Positions 17,070-27,582 of a stretch of DNA of 64,000 nt are shown here, piece after piece. The DNA is from Xanthomonas hortorum (GTDB lineage Bacteria > Pseudomonadota > Gammaproteobacteria > Xanthomonadales > Xanthomonadaceae). Positions within the stretch are counted from its first letter, which is position 1; each line of letters opens with the position of its first letter. The position numbers and the translations under genes are program-made. The notes beneath the pieces were generated by a model. The model saw nothing but the letters and a program-made list of their open reading frames with translations. It was not told the DNA's origin and ran no database searches. The stretch lies in assembly GCF_024339125.1 (NCBI RefSeq), contig NZ_CP101417.1:806001-870000 (forward strand). Direction: 5' to 3'.

Positions 17070-18479
17070 CTACAAACGCGCATTGACTTCGCGCGGCATA
17101 TGTTCCGGCTCCGGCTGTAACGCCGGCATCGCGCCCAACAACAGACGCTCGGCCAATGCGCGTGTAGCAACGCGCAACTCCGGCACGGCGGTGATTTCCC
17201 AATAGCGCCCACGCAACAGCGGACCAACGCAATACAGCCCCGGCACGATTTGCCCGGCGCCATCGCGCACCCGCAATTGCGCGTCGGTGTCCACACCCAA
17301 CCCCAACGGATCGGCACGTAACAGGCCGGCTTCGCGCATGCCCGCGATCAGCGGATCGCTGGTGCGGTCGATGTCGGTATCCAAGCCGGTGGCGCGGATC
17401 ACCGCGTCGTAGTGGCCGGTCTGCGCATCGGCAGCACCACGCGGGCGGATCACCGCCTCCACGCCATCGGGCACCCAACGCGCACGCAGCAAGCGTGCTG
17501 CGGTCACCTGCAATTGGCCCGAGGCCTGCAGCTGCGCCAGTTGCTCCGCCGCGCCCGGCGCAACCCGATGCCGCGCCACTTCCCAATACGGCCGCAAGTG
17601 ACGCAGAAAGCGCGCCCGCTGGGTCAGGTCAAGACGCTGCCACAGCGGCTGCAGATGCGGGCGCAGAGCATCCACCACCCGCCGCCAATCGTCGACCACC
17701 GCACTCAGTTGACGCACGCCGCGCAGCAGGCCACGCAGGTCGGCGTCCTTGAGCGCGCGCTGGAGATGCGGCGGCAATTCCAGCGCCGCGCCTGGCTGAC
17801 GAAGATGCGCCTGTGGTGCCAGCCCCCGCCGCGAGATCGCCACCAGCCGGCCACGATGCCCGCGCGTATGCAGGGTCAAGGCCACATCCACCATGGTCAG
17901 CCCGGTGCCGACGATCAGCACGTCGTCGTCGGGCGACAACTGCGCCAAGGCATCGCCTTGCCACGGCCACCCGATGTAGCGCGGATGCACGCTCAAGCGC
18001 GGGCCGATGCAGGCAAGCGCCTGCGGCTGCAGCGCACCGACCGCCAACACCACGCGGTCGCTATGGAAGGCATCGCCATTGGCCAGAAACACGCGAAACC
18101 CCTTGCGCACGCGCTCCACTGCCACCGCCTCTTGCGATAGCCGCATGATCGAGGCCTGCGCGCCGCTGACCGCGGTATCCAGCTCGCTGCGCAGATAATC
18201 GCCATAGGCAAGGCGCGGCAGGAATTCCAATCGCCCGCTATCGCCAAGATGCAGGGTATCTGCGAATGCACCGGGTGCTTGCGCATCGATCCCCAGGTCT
18301 TTGGCACGCACGTTGAGCAAATGTTCCGTCCGCGCCGCACCATAGGCAATGCCGCTGCCGAAGGTCTCGGCCACGCCGACCAAAGTGATGCGGACCTGCG
18401 CGTCGGCCGTCTGCGCCAGCGCACGAACCAGCGCGGTACCGCAAAAGCCGGCACCGATGACGGTGATATGGGTTTCCAT
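17070..18479 (-). CDS. FAD/NAD(P)-binding oxidoreductase (NAD_binding_9 type)
   Basis: A 469-residue flavoprotein. The N-terminal Rossmann motif is HITVIGAGFCGTALVRAL; a second nucleotide-binding segment is DDDVLIVGTGLTMVDVALTL, and near the C-terminus IRATGLDTDI and LYCVGPLLRGRYWEITAVPELR resemble the closing motif of FAD-NAD(P)-binding proteins related to hydroxyacylglutathione-linked and siderophore-type monooxygenases. ATG 18479 is preferred over an upstream in-frame codon because GGGAG lies 7 bases upstream. It is a single-gene unit ending at the tandem GC-rich repeats. The substrate is unknown. Confidence 0.8.
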   Translation of the reverse strand: METHITVIGAGFCGTALVRALAQTADAQVRITLVGVAETFGSGIAYGAARTEHLLNVRAKDLGIDAQAPGAFADTLHLGDSGRLEFLPRLAYGDYLRSELDTAVSGAQASIMRLSQEAVAVERVRKGFRVFLANGDAFHSDRVVLAVGALQPQALACIGPRLSVHPRYIGWPWQGDALAQLSPDDDVLIVGTGLTMVDVALTLHTRGHRGRLVAISRRGLAPQAHLRQPGAALELPPHLQRALKDADLRGLLRGVRQLSAVVDDWRRVVDALRPHLQPLWQRLDLTQRARFLRHLRPYWEVARHRVAPGAAEQLAQLQASGQLQVTAARLLRARWVPDGVEAVIRPRGAADAQTGHYDAVIRATGLDTDIDRTSDPLIAGMREAGLLRADPLGLGVDTDAQLRVRDGAGQIVPGLYCVGPLLRGRYWEITAVPELRVATRALAERLLLGAMPALQPEPEHMPREVNARL

Positions 18480-18968
18480 GTGCAACTCCCACTGAATGAC
18501 CCGCACGTTGTGCCCGCAGCGCGGCGCGAACGTGTAAACAAATGGTTAGCGGCGAGCAAGCGAAAACGCATGAGCTGATCATGGTTGGTGATGAGGCTTG
18601 CGTCGCAGGCCACGCGCGCGCCGCACTGCATGTAGATGACAGCGCACGCGACCACAGACAGATGCCGGCGCATGGCTCCCACGTGGCTCGCAGCGCTGCG
18701 CTGCGCACCGCGATTGAGAGTGGCTAGCAAAATGTAGCGAGCAGTTGCCGGGGGCATGCGGACAGCGCGCTCAGAACTCGAGTGTACGAGTGGCACATGC
18801 CGATTCTGAGCACCGACCGCGCGCGTCTGGCGGTGAACGCAGTAATTTTGTTAGCCGCTTTTGGATTTTGGGTGCAGCTGCGATGGTACGTCCAACACCG
18901 CAATGGCGCCGAACACTGCGTCATGACCAAGCTGCTCGATAATGCCGGTTTCCGATCGAGTGCCCGCC
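18480..18968. other. Divergent intergenic region with one palindrome
   Basis: These 489 bases contain no convincing gene. A palindrome with 8-base arms GCTCAGAA/TTCTGAGC spans 18769-18811, with an inner CTCG/CGAG stem; a related structure is at 42451-42506. A 61-codon frame from 18797 with one possible membrane helix overlaps the next gene and lacks a ribosome binding site, so it is not called. Confidence 0.5.
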
Positions 18969-19745
18969 ATGCCCATTCCTGAAGCACGCCCGCAACTCGC
19001 GCCGCGCGACCAACGTGTCCTGATCGCCGGCGGTAGCCGTGGCATCGGCCTGGCCATTGCCGACGCGTTCGTGCGCAACGGCGCGCACGTCTCGCTGTGC
19101 GCACGCAATGCCGATGGCCTCGCACAGGCCGCAGACGTGTTGGCGCCGCATGGCGCACCGGTACACACCTTCGCCTGCGACCTGTCGGATGCTGTGCAAA
19201 TCGAGGCCTATGTGGACGCTGCAGCGCAGGCATTGAATGGCCTGGACGTGGTGATCAACAACGCCTCCGGCTATGGGCATGGCAACGACGATGCAAGTTG
19301 GCAAGCCGGCCTGGACGTGGATCTGATGGCCGCAGTGCGCTGCAATCGCGCCGCGCTGCCACACTTACGCAACAGCGCTGAGGCGGTGATCCTCAACATC
19401 AGCTCGATCAACGCGCAGCGCCCTACGCCGCGCGCGATCGCCTACTCCACCGCCAAGGCGGCGCTGAATTACTACACCACCACGCTGGCCGCCGAACTGG
19501 CGCGCGAGCGCATCCGCGTCAACGCGATTGCGCCAGGCTCGATCGAGTTTCCCGATGGGCTATGGGCGCGGCGTCGCGACCAAGAACCGGAACTGTATGC
19601 ACGCATCCGCGACAGCATTCCATTCGGCGGGTTCGGGCAGGTGCAACACATCGCCGATGCGGCGTTGTTTCTGGCATCGCCGCAAGCGCGCTGGATCACC
19701 GGGCAAGTGCTGGCGGTGGATGGCGGGCAGTCGTTGGGGGTTTGA
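18969..19745 (+). CDS. Short-chain dehydrogenase/reductase
   Basis: A 258-residue classical SDR. The cofactor motif is AGGSRGIGLAIADAF, followed by DLS in the adenine-binding region, NNASGYG, the catalytic Ser in NISSIN and the catalytic YxxxK in AYSTAKAALNYY. The C-terminus carries the typical ITGQVLAVDGGQSLGV ending of tetrameric FabG-like enzymes. Arg24 in the glycine motif suggests NADP(H). An ATG at 18942 in frame would add nine residues; neither start has a strong ribosome binding site. It stands alone, so the substrate cannot be inferred from neighbours. Confidence 0.85.
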   Translation: MPIPEARPQLAPRDQRVLIAGGSRGIGLAIADAFVRNGAHVSLCARNADGLAQAADVLAPHGAPVHTFACDLSDAVQIEAYVDAAAQALNGLDVVINNASGYGHGNDDASWQAGLDVDLMAAVRCNRAALPHLRNSAEAVILNISSINAQRPTPRAIAYSTAKAALNYYTTTLAAELARERIRVNAIAPGSIEFPDGLWARRRDQEPELYARIRDSIPFGGFGQVQHIADAALFLASPQARWITGQVLAVDGGQSLGV

Positions 19746-19794
19746 GCGCATTGCATGCGCTGGCGGAGCATGTCTCTCAGCCGCACGTACATCC

Positions 19795-19862
19795 GTAGGA
19801 GCGCGCTTGCGCGCGATGAGGCGTTATCGATAACGCTTCATCGCGCGCAAGCGCGCTCCTAC
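19795..19862. repeat. REP-like 68-bp palindrome
   Basis: Near-perfect inverted repeat with ends GTAGGAGCGCGCTTGCGCGC and the reverse complement, and a central GCGTTATCGATAACGC stem. It lies between convergent genes and could end transcription of both. Related copies: 63766-63833, 63871-63938, and a half copy at 39942-39966. Confidence 0.9.
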
Positions 19863-19912
19863 GAGGAAACGGACAACCATCGGCTATCGCGTGACGAGGC
19901 GGCGACACCTCG

Positions 19913-20545
19913 TCAGCCCACCAATTCTGCCGCCTCAACACTATGCTCGCCGCGTGCAGGAGCCAGCGCTGCGCTCACCATGGCCGCAGCGATGCGTTCG
20001 GCCGGATTGATGCGAAAGCGGCGTGGCAGCAACGGGCCGAGCGCGCCCAGCATGAGACTGCCGATATGTTCGCCGGTACGCCGCTCTTCGCGCTCGCCGC
20101 CAATCAAACCGGGCCGTACGAAGGTCAGCGAGGGGAAGCCGACTGCGCGCAGGTCGCGTTCCAGTTCGCCCTTGACGCGGTTGTAGAAAATCCGCGACTG
20201 CGCATTGGCACCGGCGGCCGAATTCAGTACGAACACCGAGGTGCCCTGCGCGCAGGCGGCGCGTGCCAGTGCCATCGGGTAACCGTGATCGATGCGATAG
20301 AACGCTTCGCGCGAGCCGGCCTGTTTCATGGTGCTGCCCAAGGCGCAGATGGCCGCTTCCATGCGCGGAGCGGTCCAGCTGTCCAGGCGATCGAAGTCGA
20401 TCACCTGGTTGCGCAGTTTGGGGTGGATCTGCGTCAACGGCCGGCGCGTGATCGCAACCACGCCCGTGCAGCGCGTGTCAGTGAGTAACTGCTGCAAGAC
20501 GTGTTTGCCGACCAGACCGGTCGCCCCTGCCAACAACACGTCCAT
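19913..20545 (-). CDS. NAD(P)-binding atypical SDR (TIP30/NmrA-like)
   Basis: A 210-residue Rossmann protein. It begins MDVLLAGATGLVGKHVLQQL (GxTGxxG NADP motif), has AITRRPL after strand 2, a conserved FDRLDSW segment, FVLNSAAGANAQSRIFYNRVKGELE (Y..K pair as in atypical SDRs) and RPGLIGGEREERRTGE. Family members are oxidoreductases or regulators of uncertain substrate. ATG 20545 is chosen because the GATGLVG motif then sits at the N-terminus. It begins 17 bases after the glgX stop, so it probably ends the glycogen/trehalose operon. No direct sign of a role in glucan metabolism is visible. Confidence 0.8.
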   Translation of the reverse strand: MDVLLAGATGLVGKHVLQQLLTDTRCTGVVAITRRPLTQIHPKLRNQVIDFDRLDSWTAPRMEAAICALGSTMKQAGSREAFYRIDHGYPMALARAACAQGTSVFVLNSAAGANAQSRIFYNRVKGELERDLRAVGFPSLTFVRPGLIGGEREERRTGEHIGSLMLGALGPLLPRRFRINPAERIAAAMVSAALAPARGEHSVEAAELVG

Positions 20546-20561
20546 CAGTGCGCTCCTGCCA

Positions 20562-22724
<2,163 letters not shown>

Positions 22725-22845
22725 CGGTAACTCCTGAAAACGGTGAACTCAAAACCAGTGAGCGAATACGAATGCGTGCGGCTGCACGTTCAACCCTGCA
22801 TGGCGCGGCCAGCAGGGTGCACCATGCAAGATGACAGAGGCACCG

Positions 22846-23019
22846 TTACTGACGTGCAGTGATGGGCGGGTTGGCCTGTTCGGCGGCGCGTTCTTCGGCG
22901 TCCACCAGGCGCTCGGCCATGGCCCAATGACGGGCCGCATGCCCGTCCGGGCGGCCTTCGGCCTCCCAGATCTCCTGTGCCAACTGGCGAAGTCGCGCCT
23001 GCCGTTCCGTATCGTTCAT
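22846..23019 (-). CDS. DUF2934 small protein in the glycogen/trehalose operon
   Basis: A 57-residue protein read directly from the minus strand: it starts MNDTERQARLRQLAQEIWEA, continues EGRPDGHAARHWAMAERLV, and ends NPPITARQ. The (I/L)W-x-x-x-G-(R/C)-P-x-(G/D)-x-(A)-x-x-(H/D)-W-x-x-A pattern is the DUF2934 signature. The start is 13 bases beyond the treY stop. DUF2934 proteins are commonly encoded beside glycogen and trehalose genes; their function is not established. It is probably a small helical cytoplasmic protein. Confidence 0.85.
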   Translation of the reverse strand: MNDTERQARLRQLAQEIWEAEGRPDGHAARHWAMAERLVDAEERAAEQANPPITARQ

Positions 23020-23032
23020 TGCGTACGTTCTC

Positions 23033-25636
23033 TTAGGGGGTCGTCAACACTGCCACCGGCGCGCGTGCAAACAGCGTGGATAGCGCCAGGCGGCCTTGCT
23101 GCGGCTGCAACGTGCTGCCATCGAGCACATTACGGTATGTGCCTTGCGGCAATGCCAACGCCGCCTGACCCCAACGTGCCGGCGGCACCAGCAACGGCAG
23201 ATCGCCCTCGGTCTGGTCACCGGCACCCAGTCGCGTGACCGCCACCACCAGCGACTGGCCACGGTACTGACGACGGAACGCCAGCACCTGCGCATCGCCA
23301 CTGACCGCCACGTTGAGCGGCTGATAGTCACCCTGCGCGAACAACGCCGGATGTTCGGCACGTAGCTGCAACAGCAGCGCAGTGAGACGCGCCTTGACCG
23401 CGCCATCGCGCCAGCTGCGCAGCAGCGTGTTCCAGTCGCGCGCCTGCGCCAGCCATTGCTGGCGCTGCGCGTAATCGACCGGGCGGCGGTTGTCCGGATC
23501 CACCAGCGACAGATCCCAGCCTTCGGTGCCCTGATACAGATCGGGCACGCCCGGCACGGTCAGGCGCAACGTGGTTTGCACCAGCGCATTGCGCGCGCCG
23601 GCGGCGGCGATGTGGTTGCTGGCGCGCAGCAGCGCACGCCGCAGCGGCAGCCCGGCGCGGCTGCACAACACCTGCTCCACGGTGGCTTGCACGGCCTGTT
23701 CGTAAGCGGGCGAGCCATCGGTCCAGCTGGTGTGCAGCTTGGCCTCGCGCACTGCCTTGAGCAGCCATTGCGCGATGCGCTCGGCGTACGCAGCCAGCGG
23801 CTCGGTCTGGTCGGCGCCCAGGCCGATCGGCCAGGCGGCGACCAGGGTCTGCCACAGCATCTGCTGGTCGCCACCGGCCAATGCCGGCGATTCCAGTGTC
23901 TCGGTCAAGGTATCGAACTGCGTGCTCTGCTCGATCCACCAACGCGGCTGCTCTGAGAGCACCGCCAGCCGCATGCGCAGGTCTTCGCCGCGCTTGTGGT
24001 CGTGCGTGGCGGTGGCCAGCAGCGCACGCGGGAAATGTTTGGCGCGCTCTTGATTCTGCACATGGAACTCGGCCGCTTCATTGGCGAAGTGGGTCGGATG
24101 GCTGCCGACCTCGTTGCGCGACAGCAGCACGCCGTGCCGATAGAACGCGGTGTCTTCCACCGACTTGGCATTGAGCGGTGCGGACAACTGCTCCACGCGA
24201 CGACGCAGGATGCGCCGCAAGGCGATCTGCGCGCGATCGGCGCCGGCATCGTCGAGCAACCAGCGCTCGATCGCATCGACGGCCGCAACGATCGACTCCG
24301 GCATGCCCTCGCGCGCGCGCGCGGCGGTGGCGCGCAAACGCTCGGCCTCGCTGCCGGTCACGCCCTTGGCACCGGCGTAGGTGCGGTACACCGGGAACCA
24401 GCGCAGCAACACGCACAGGCCGCGCGCCAGCATCTGCGGGCTGAACTCGCGCGTTGGCGGGTCCAGCCGTGCCAATGCCGACAGTGCACCCACGGCGCGA
24501 TTGAACTCGGTCTGCAGCGGGCCACGCAGGATCTCGTCGCGTGCGGCGCGTTCTTCCTGGGCGAAATCGCCACTACGTCCGCTCACCTTCTGCCAGGCAC
24601 GCGCCAATGGCTTGAAACCGGCCGCGTCATGCAGCACGCCGCCCACCTGGTCCATGAAGTCGTAACCGGTGGTGCCATCGCAGGGCCAGTCGGCCGGCAA
24701 GGCTTCGCCGGGCGCGAGGATCTTTTCCAGATACAGCGCCAACGTGCCGGGCTTGAGTCCGCGCTGGCGGCCAGCCGCATCCAGCCGGCTGCGCAGCTTG
24801 CGCACATAACCGGTGGGGTCGGTGAGGCCGTCCACGTGATCGATACGCAAGCCATCCAGATGGCCCTCGGCCACCAGCCGCAGCGGCAACGCATGCACCG
24901 CGTCGAACACCGCCGGCAGCTCCACACGCAATGCGACCAACGAGGTGATATCGAAGAAGCGGCGGTAGTTGAGCATGTCGTTGCCCACGCGCCACCAGTT
25001 CAAGCGATATGGCTGGCGTTCGATCAGCTTGTGCAGGCGGCCATCGCCGCGTTTGGCGCCGTCGTTGTAGTCGCGCAACCACTGCGCACGTGCCGCTTTT
25101 TCCGGCACGTCCAGCGTCTGCGGACGGATCGGGTAACGCTGGTCGTAATGCGCCAGCGCCGCGCTGCCGTCGTCCTCGACCACCAGCGTGATCAGCCCTT
25201 CGGCCAGCGCGGTGGCATACGGGCGATCCAGTACAGCCAGCCACAACTTGCCGTCGCGGCCCGGGGCGCGCCAATCGATGTCGAACCAGTCGGCATGTTT
25301 GGCGCTGCGGCCGTTACGCAAGACATCCCACCACCACGCGTTGTCCACGTGCGTGGCCATGTGGTTGGGCACGATATCGGCAATCAAGCCCATGCCGTGT
25401 TCGCGCGCGGCCTGCGACAAGGCGATCAACGCGGCTTCGCCGCCGAGTTCGGGATTGACCACGGTCGGGTCGATATTGTCGTAACCGTGCGTGGAGCCGG
25501 GTACCGCAGTGCCGATCGGTGACAGGTACAGATGGCTGATGCCGAGCCCGGCGTAGTACGGCACCTGCGCAAGTGCATCGTGCAGGGTGAAGCCGGCATG
25601 CAGCTGCAGGCGGGCGGTGGCGCGAAGATCGATCAT
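23033..25636 (-). CDS. treY: Maltooligosyl trehalose synthase TreY
   Basis: An 867-residue GH13 enzyme that isomerises the reducing-end alpha-1,4 bond of maltooligosaccharides to the alpha,alpha-1,1 bond of trehalose. Motifs: TARLQLHAGFTLHDALAQVP, LGISHLYLSPI, GLIADIVPNHMA (region I), LDGLRIDHVDGLTDP (Asp nucleophile), and KSVEDTAFYR, which is highly specific for TreY. The C-terminus has VPDLYQGTEGWDLSLVDPDNR. The true start is ATG 25636, overlapping the malQ stop by ATGA; the longer open frame upstream is malQ shadow. It works with TreZ in the same operon. Confidence 0.96.
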   Translation of the reverse strand: MIDLRATARLQLHAGFTLHDALAQVPYYAGLGISHLYLSPIGTAVPGSTHGYDNIDPTVVNPELGGEAALIALSQAAREHGMGLIADIVPNHMATHVDNAWWWDVLRNGRSAKHADWFDIDWRAPGRDGKLWLAVLDRPYATALAEGLITLVVEDDGSAALAHYDQRYPIRPQTLDVPEKAARAQWLRDYNDGAKRGDGRLHKLIERQPYRLNWWRVGNDMLNYRRFFDITSLVALRVELPAVFDAVHALPLRLVAEGHLDGLRIDHVDGLTDPTGYVRKLRSRLDAAGRQRGLKPGTLALYLEKILAPGEALPADWPCDGTTGYDFMDQVGGVLHDAAGFKPLARAWQKVSGRSGDFAQEERAARDEILRGPLQTEFNRAVGALSALARLDPPTREFSPQMLARGLCVLLRWFPVYRTYAGAKGVTGSEAERLRATAARAREGMPESIVAAVDAIERWLLDDAGADRAQIALRRILRRRVEQLSAPLNAKSVEDTAFYRHGVLLSRNEVGSHPTHFANEAAEFHVQNQERAKHFPRALLATATHDHKRGEDLRMRLAVLSEQPRWWIEQSTQFDTLTETLESPALAGGDQQMLWQTLVAAWPIGLGADQTEPLAAYAERIAQWLLKAVREAKLHTSWTDGSPAYEQAVQATVEQVLCSRAGLPLRRALLRASNHIAAAGARNALVQTTLRLTVPGVPDLYQGTEGWDLSLVDPDNRRPVDYAQRQQWLAQARDWNTLLRSWRDGAVKARLTALLLQLRAEHPALFAQGDYQPLNVAVSGDAQVLAFRRQYRGQSLVVAVTRLGAGDQTEGDLPLLVPPARWGQAALALPQGTYRNVLDGSTLQPQQGRLALSTLFARAPVAVLTTP

Positions 25637-27582
25637 GGATGCGGTTCCGAAACGGCCGCGACGCGACGCGCCTCGGCAAAGCCCTGCAGCGCCGTACTCA
25701 GGCGCGCATGCGGCAAGGGATCGGGCAAGCGTCGGCGCCAATTGGGATGGACCTCGACGGTGCCCGGCAGATTGGGTTGTTCTTCCAGCGCCAGCGCGTC
25801 TTCCACCGGCAACAAGGCCAATGGCGAGACGCTGGTGGCGGTGAAGCGCAGCGCGCCCAGCAGCGGGTCGTCCGCGGCGCTCAGGCCGGCGTGTTCGACC
25901 GCCGCATCCAGACGTGCAAGATCCTTGCTGCGCGCGACGGCATCGTCGCTCGCCTGCGCGGGCTTGATCAGTTCCAGCTTGCGTCGCCAATCGATATCGC
26001 GGCCTTCGCGCCAGCCGGTCAAGGTGGGCAGATCGTGGGTGGTGGTGGTGGCCACCGCATCCGGCCGCCACAACGCCGGCGACACAAAGGCGCCGTTGTC
26101 GTCGCGGGTGAACATCAACACATCGATGCCCATCACGCCACGCCGCGACAGTTCTTCGCGGATGCCGGGCGGCACCACACCCAGGTCTTCGCCGATCACG
26201 ATGGCGCGATGCCGCCACGATTCCAGCGCGAGCAGATTGAGCAGATCGTGCAGCGGATAGGCCAGATACGCGCCTTCATTGGAGCTGGCACCTTCGGGCA
26301 CCACCCACAGCCGCAACAGCCCCAGAATATGGTCGATACGGATGCCGCCACGGTCGCGCAATACCGCGCGCAGCAGCGCGATATACGGCGCGTAGCTGCT
26401 GCGTCGCAATGCGGTGGGCGAATACGCGCCGATGCCCCAATGCTGGCCATCGGCATTGAAGGCATCCGGCGGTGCGCCCAACACCAGGCCACGCAACACG
26501 GTGTCTGCGGCAGCCGCCGCTTCGGCGCCATTCGGGTCGAAGCCCACGGCCAGATCGGCGATCAGACCGATCTTCATGCCACGCTCGTGCGCTTCGCGCT
26601 GTGCATCCGACCAACTGCGTGCTGCCAGCCATTGCGTGAATACATGCAGCTGCGGATCGCCATCGCCGAAATCCTGCGCGGCAAACCTTGCGAAGCCTTC
26701 CAGCGCAGCGCCGCCCTCGTTGCGGAAGGCGAGCAGATCGGGATGGTCGGTTGCGACGCGTGTGTACAGATGGCGCAGCAATTGCCACTTGGCCTGCGCA
26801 GACGCCGGCCAGTCGATCAATGCAGTGTTGTGCAGCGTATCGAAACGCTCGCGCAGCCCAGGCACTTCGTTGATTGCATCCAGTGCCAGTTCGCCCAGCA
26901 CGCGCACCGGCGCGGCATGCAACGGATCCAGAAAGCGCCGGTCGCTGGGCGAATACGGGCTGTAGCCGCTGGTGACCGGGCGCGAGGCATGCACCGGGCT
27001 CAATGCCAATGCATCGGCACCAGCCAGCGCGGCATGCCGCACCCACTCCACCGTGCCGGACGCGTCACCAATACCACCGTCGTCGATGCTGCGCGCCGAA
27101 TACACCTGCAGCGCCATGCCCCAGGCACGCGGTGCCGGCAATCCGCAGGCATCGGCCACGCTGAAGCAGCGTTGCGGCGCCACTGCGACCTGCAGGGTCA
27201 GCTCACCGATCTGCAGCGTCCAGTAACCGAAACGCTGCGGTGCGCGCACCTGTCCTTGCGCATCCGCACGCGCTTGCTCGCTGGCGCCGCTGTCGTCCAC
27301 CCAACGGCCGCTGGCATCAGGGGTAACCGACACGGGCAATAGCGCGGCCACCTGTACGGTCAACAGCGGTGCAGGCTCGATTGCCTGCGCCTTGCAGCGG
27401 CGCAGACTGTCTTCGCGTTGCGCTGCGGTGGCGGCAGGCAGTTCCAGCGCAGTGAGCACCGCGTGCAGCGACTGTTCGGACACCTGCCGCGGCTGGTCGC
27501 TGGCATCCACCCAATCCACCATCACCCCGGCCGCTGCGGCCAGCGTGTGCAGATCCGCCCTGCTCAGATCGCGCGTACTCAT
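25633..27582 (-). CDS. malQ: 4-alpha-glucanotransferase MalQ (amylomaltase)
   Basis: A 649-residue GH77 disproportionating enzyme that transfers glucan segments between maltooligosaccharides. After a long N-terminal extension (about residues 1-140), the barrel carries YSARSIDDGGIGDASGTVEW, ALSPVHA and YSPYSPSDRRFLDPL, then GGIRIDHILGLLRLWVVPEG with the Asp nucleophile, IVIGEDLGVVPPGIRE with the Glu acid/base, and TTTHDLPTLTGWREG. Both ends overlap neighbours by four bases (ATGA with treZ upstream and treY downstream), which implies tight translational coupling. Its role here is probably to lengthen oligosaccharides so that TreY/TreZ can use them. Confidence 0.95.
   Translation of the reverse strand: MSTRDLSRADLHTLAAAAGVMVDWVDASDQPRQVSEQSLHAVLTALELPAATAAQREDSLRRCKAQAIEPAPLLTVQVAALLPVSVTPDASGRWVDDSGASEQARADAQGQVRAPQRFGYWTLQIGELTLQVAVAPQRCFSVADACGLPAPRAWGMALQVYSARSIDDGGIGDASGTVEWVRHAALAGADALALSPVHASRPVTSGYSPYSPSDRRFLDPLHAAPVRVLGELALDAINEVPGLRERFDTLHNTALIDWPASAQAKWQLLRHLYTRVATDHPDLLAFRNEGGAALEGFARFAAQDFGDGDPQLHVFTQWLAARSWSDAQREAHERGMKIGLIADLAVGFDPNGAEAAAAADTVLRGLVLGAPPDAFNADGQHWGIGAYSPTALRRSSYAPYIALLRAVLRDRGGIRIDHILGLLRLWVVPEGASSNEGAYLAYPLHDLLNLLALESWRHRAIVIGEDLGVVPPGIREELSRRGVMGIDVLMFTRDDNGAFVSPALWRPDAVATTTTHDLPTLTGWREGRDIDWRRKLELIKPAQASDDAVARSKDLARLDAAVEHAGLSAADDPLLGALRFTATSVSPLALLPVEDALALEEQPNLPGTVEVHPNWRRRLPDPLPHARLSTALQGFAEARRVAAVSEPHP

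Noticed and set aside
18782..18982. Possible small membrane protein (66 codons, one hydrophobic helix)
   Set aside because: No ribosome binding site, overlaps the SDR gene start, and part of it lies in a palindrome.
23033..26218. A 1061-residue version of TreY starting at 26218
   Set aside because: The first 190 codons are the wrong-frame shadow of malQ; the conserved TreY start is ATG 25636, overlapping the malQ stop.
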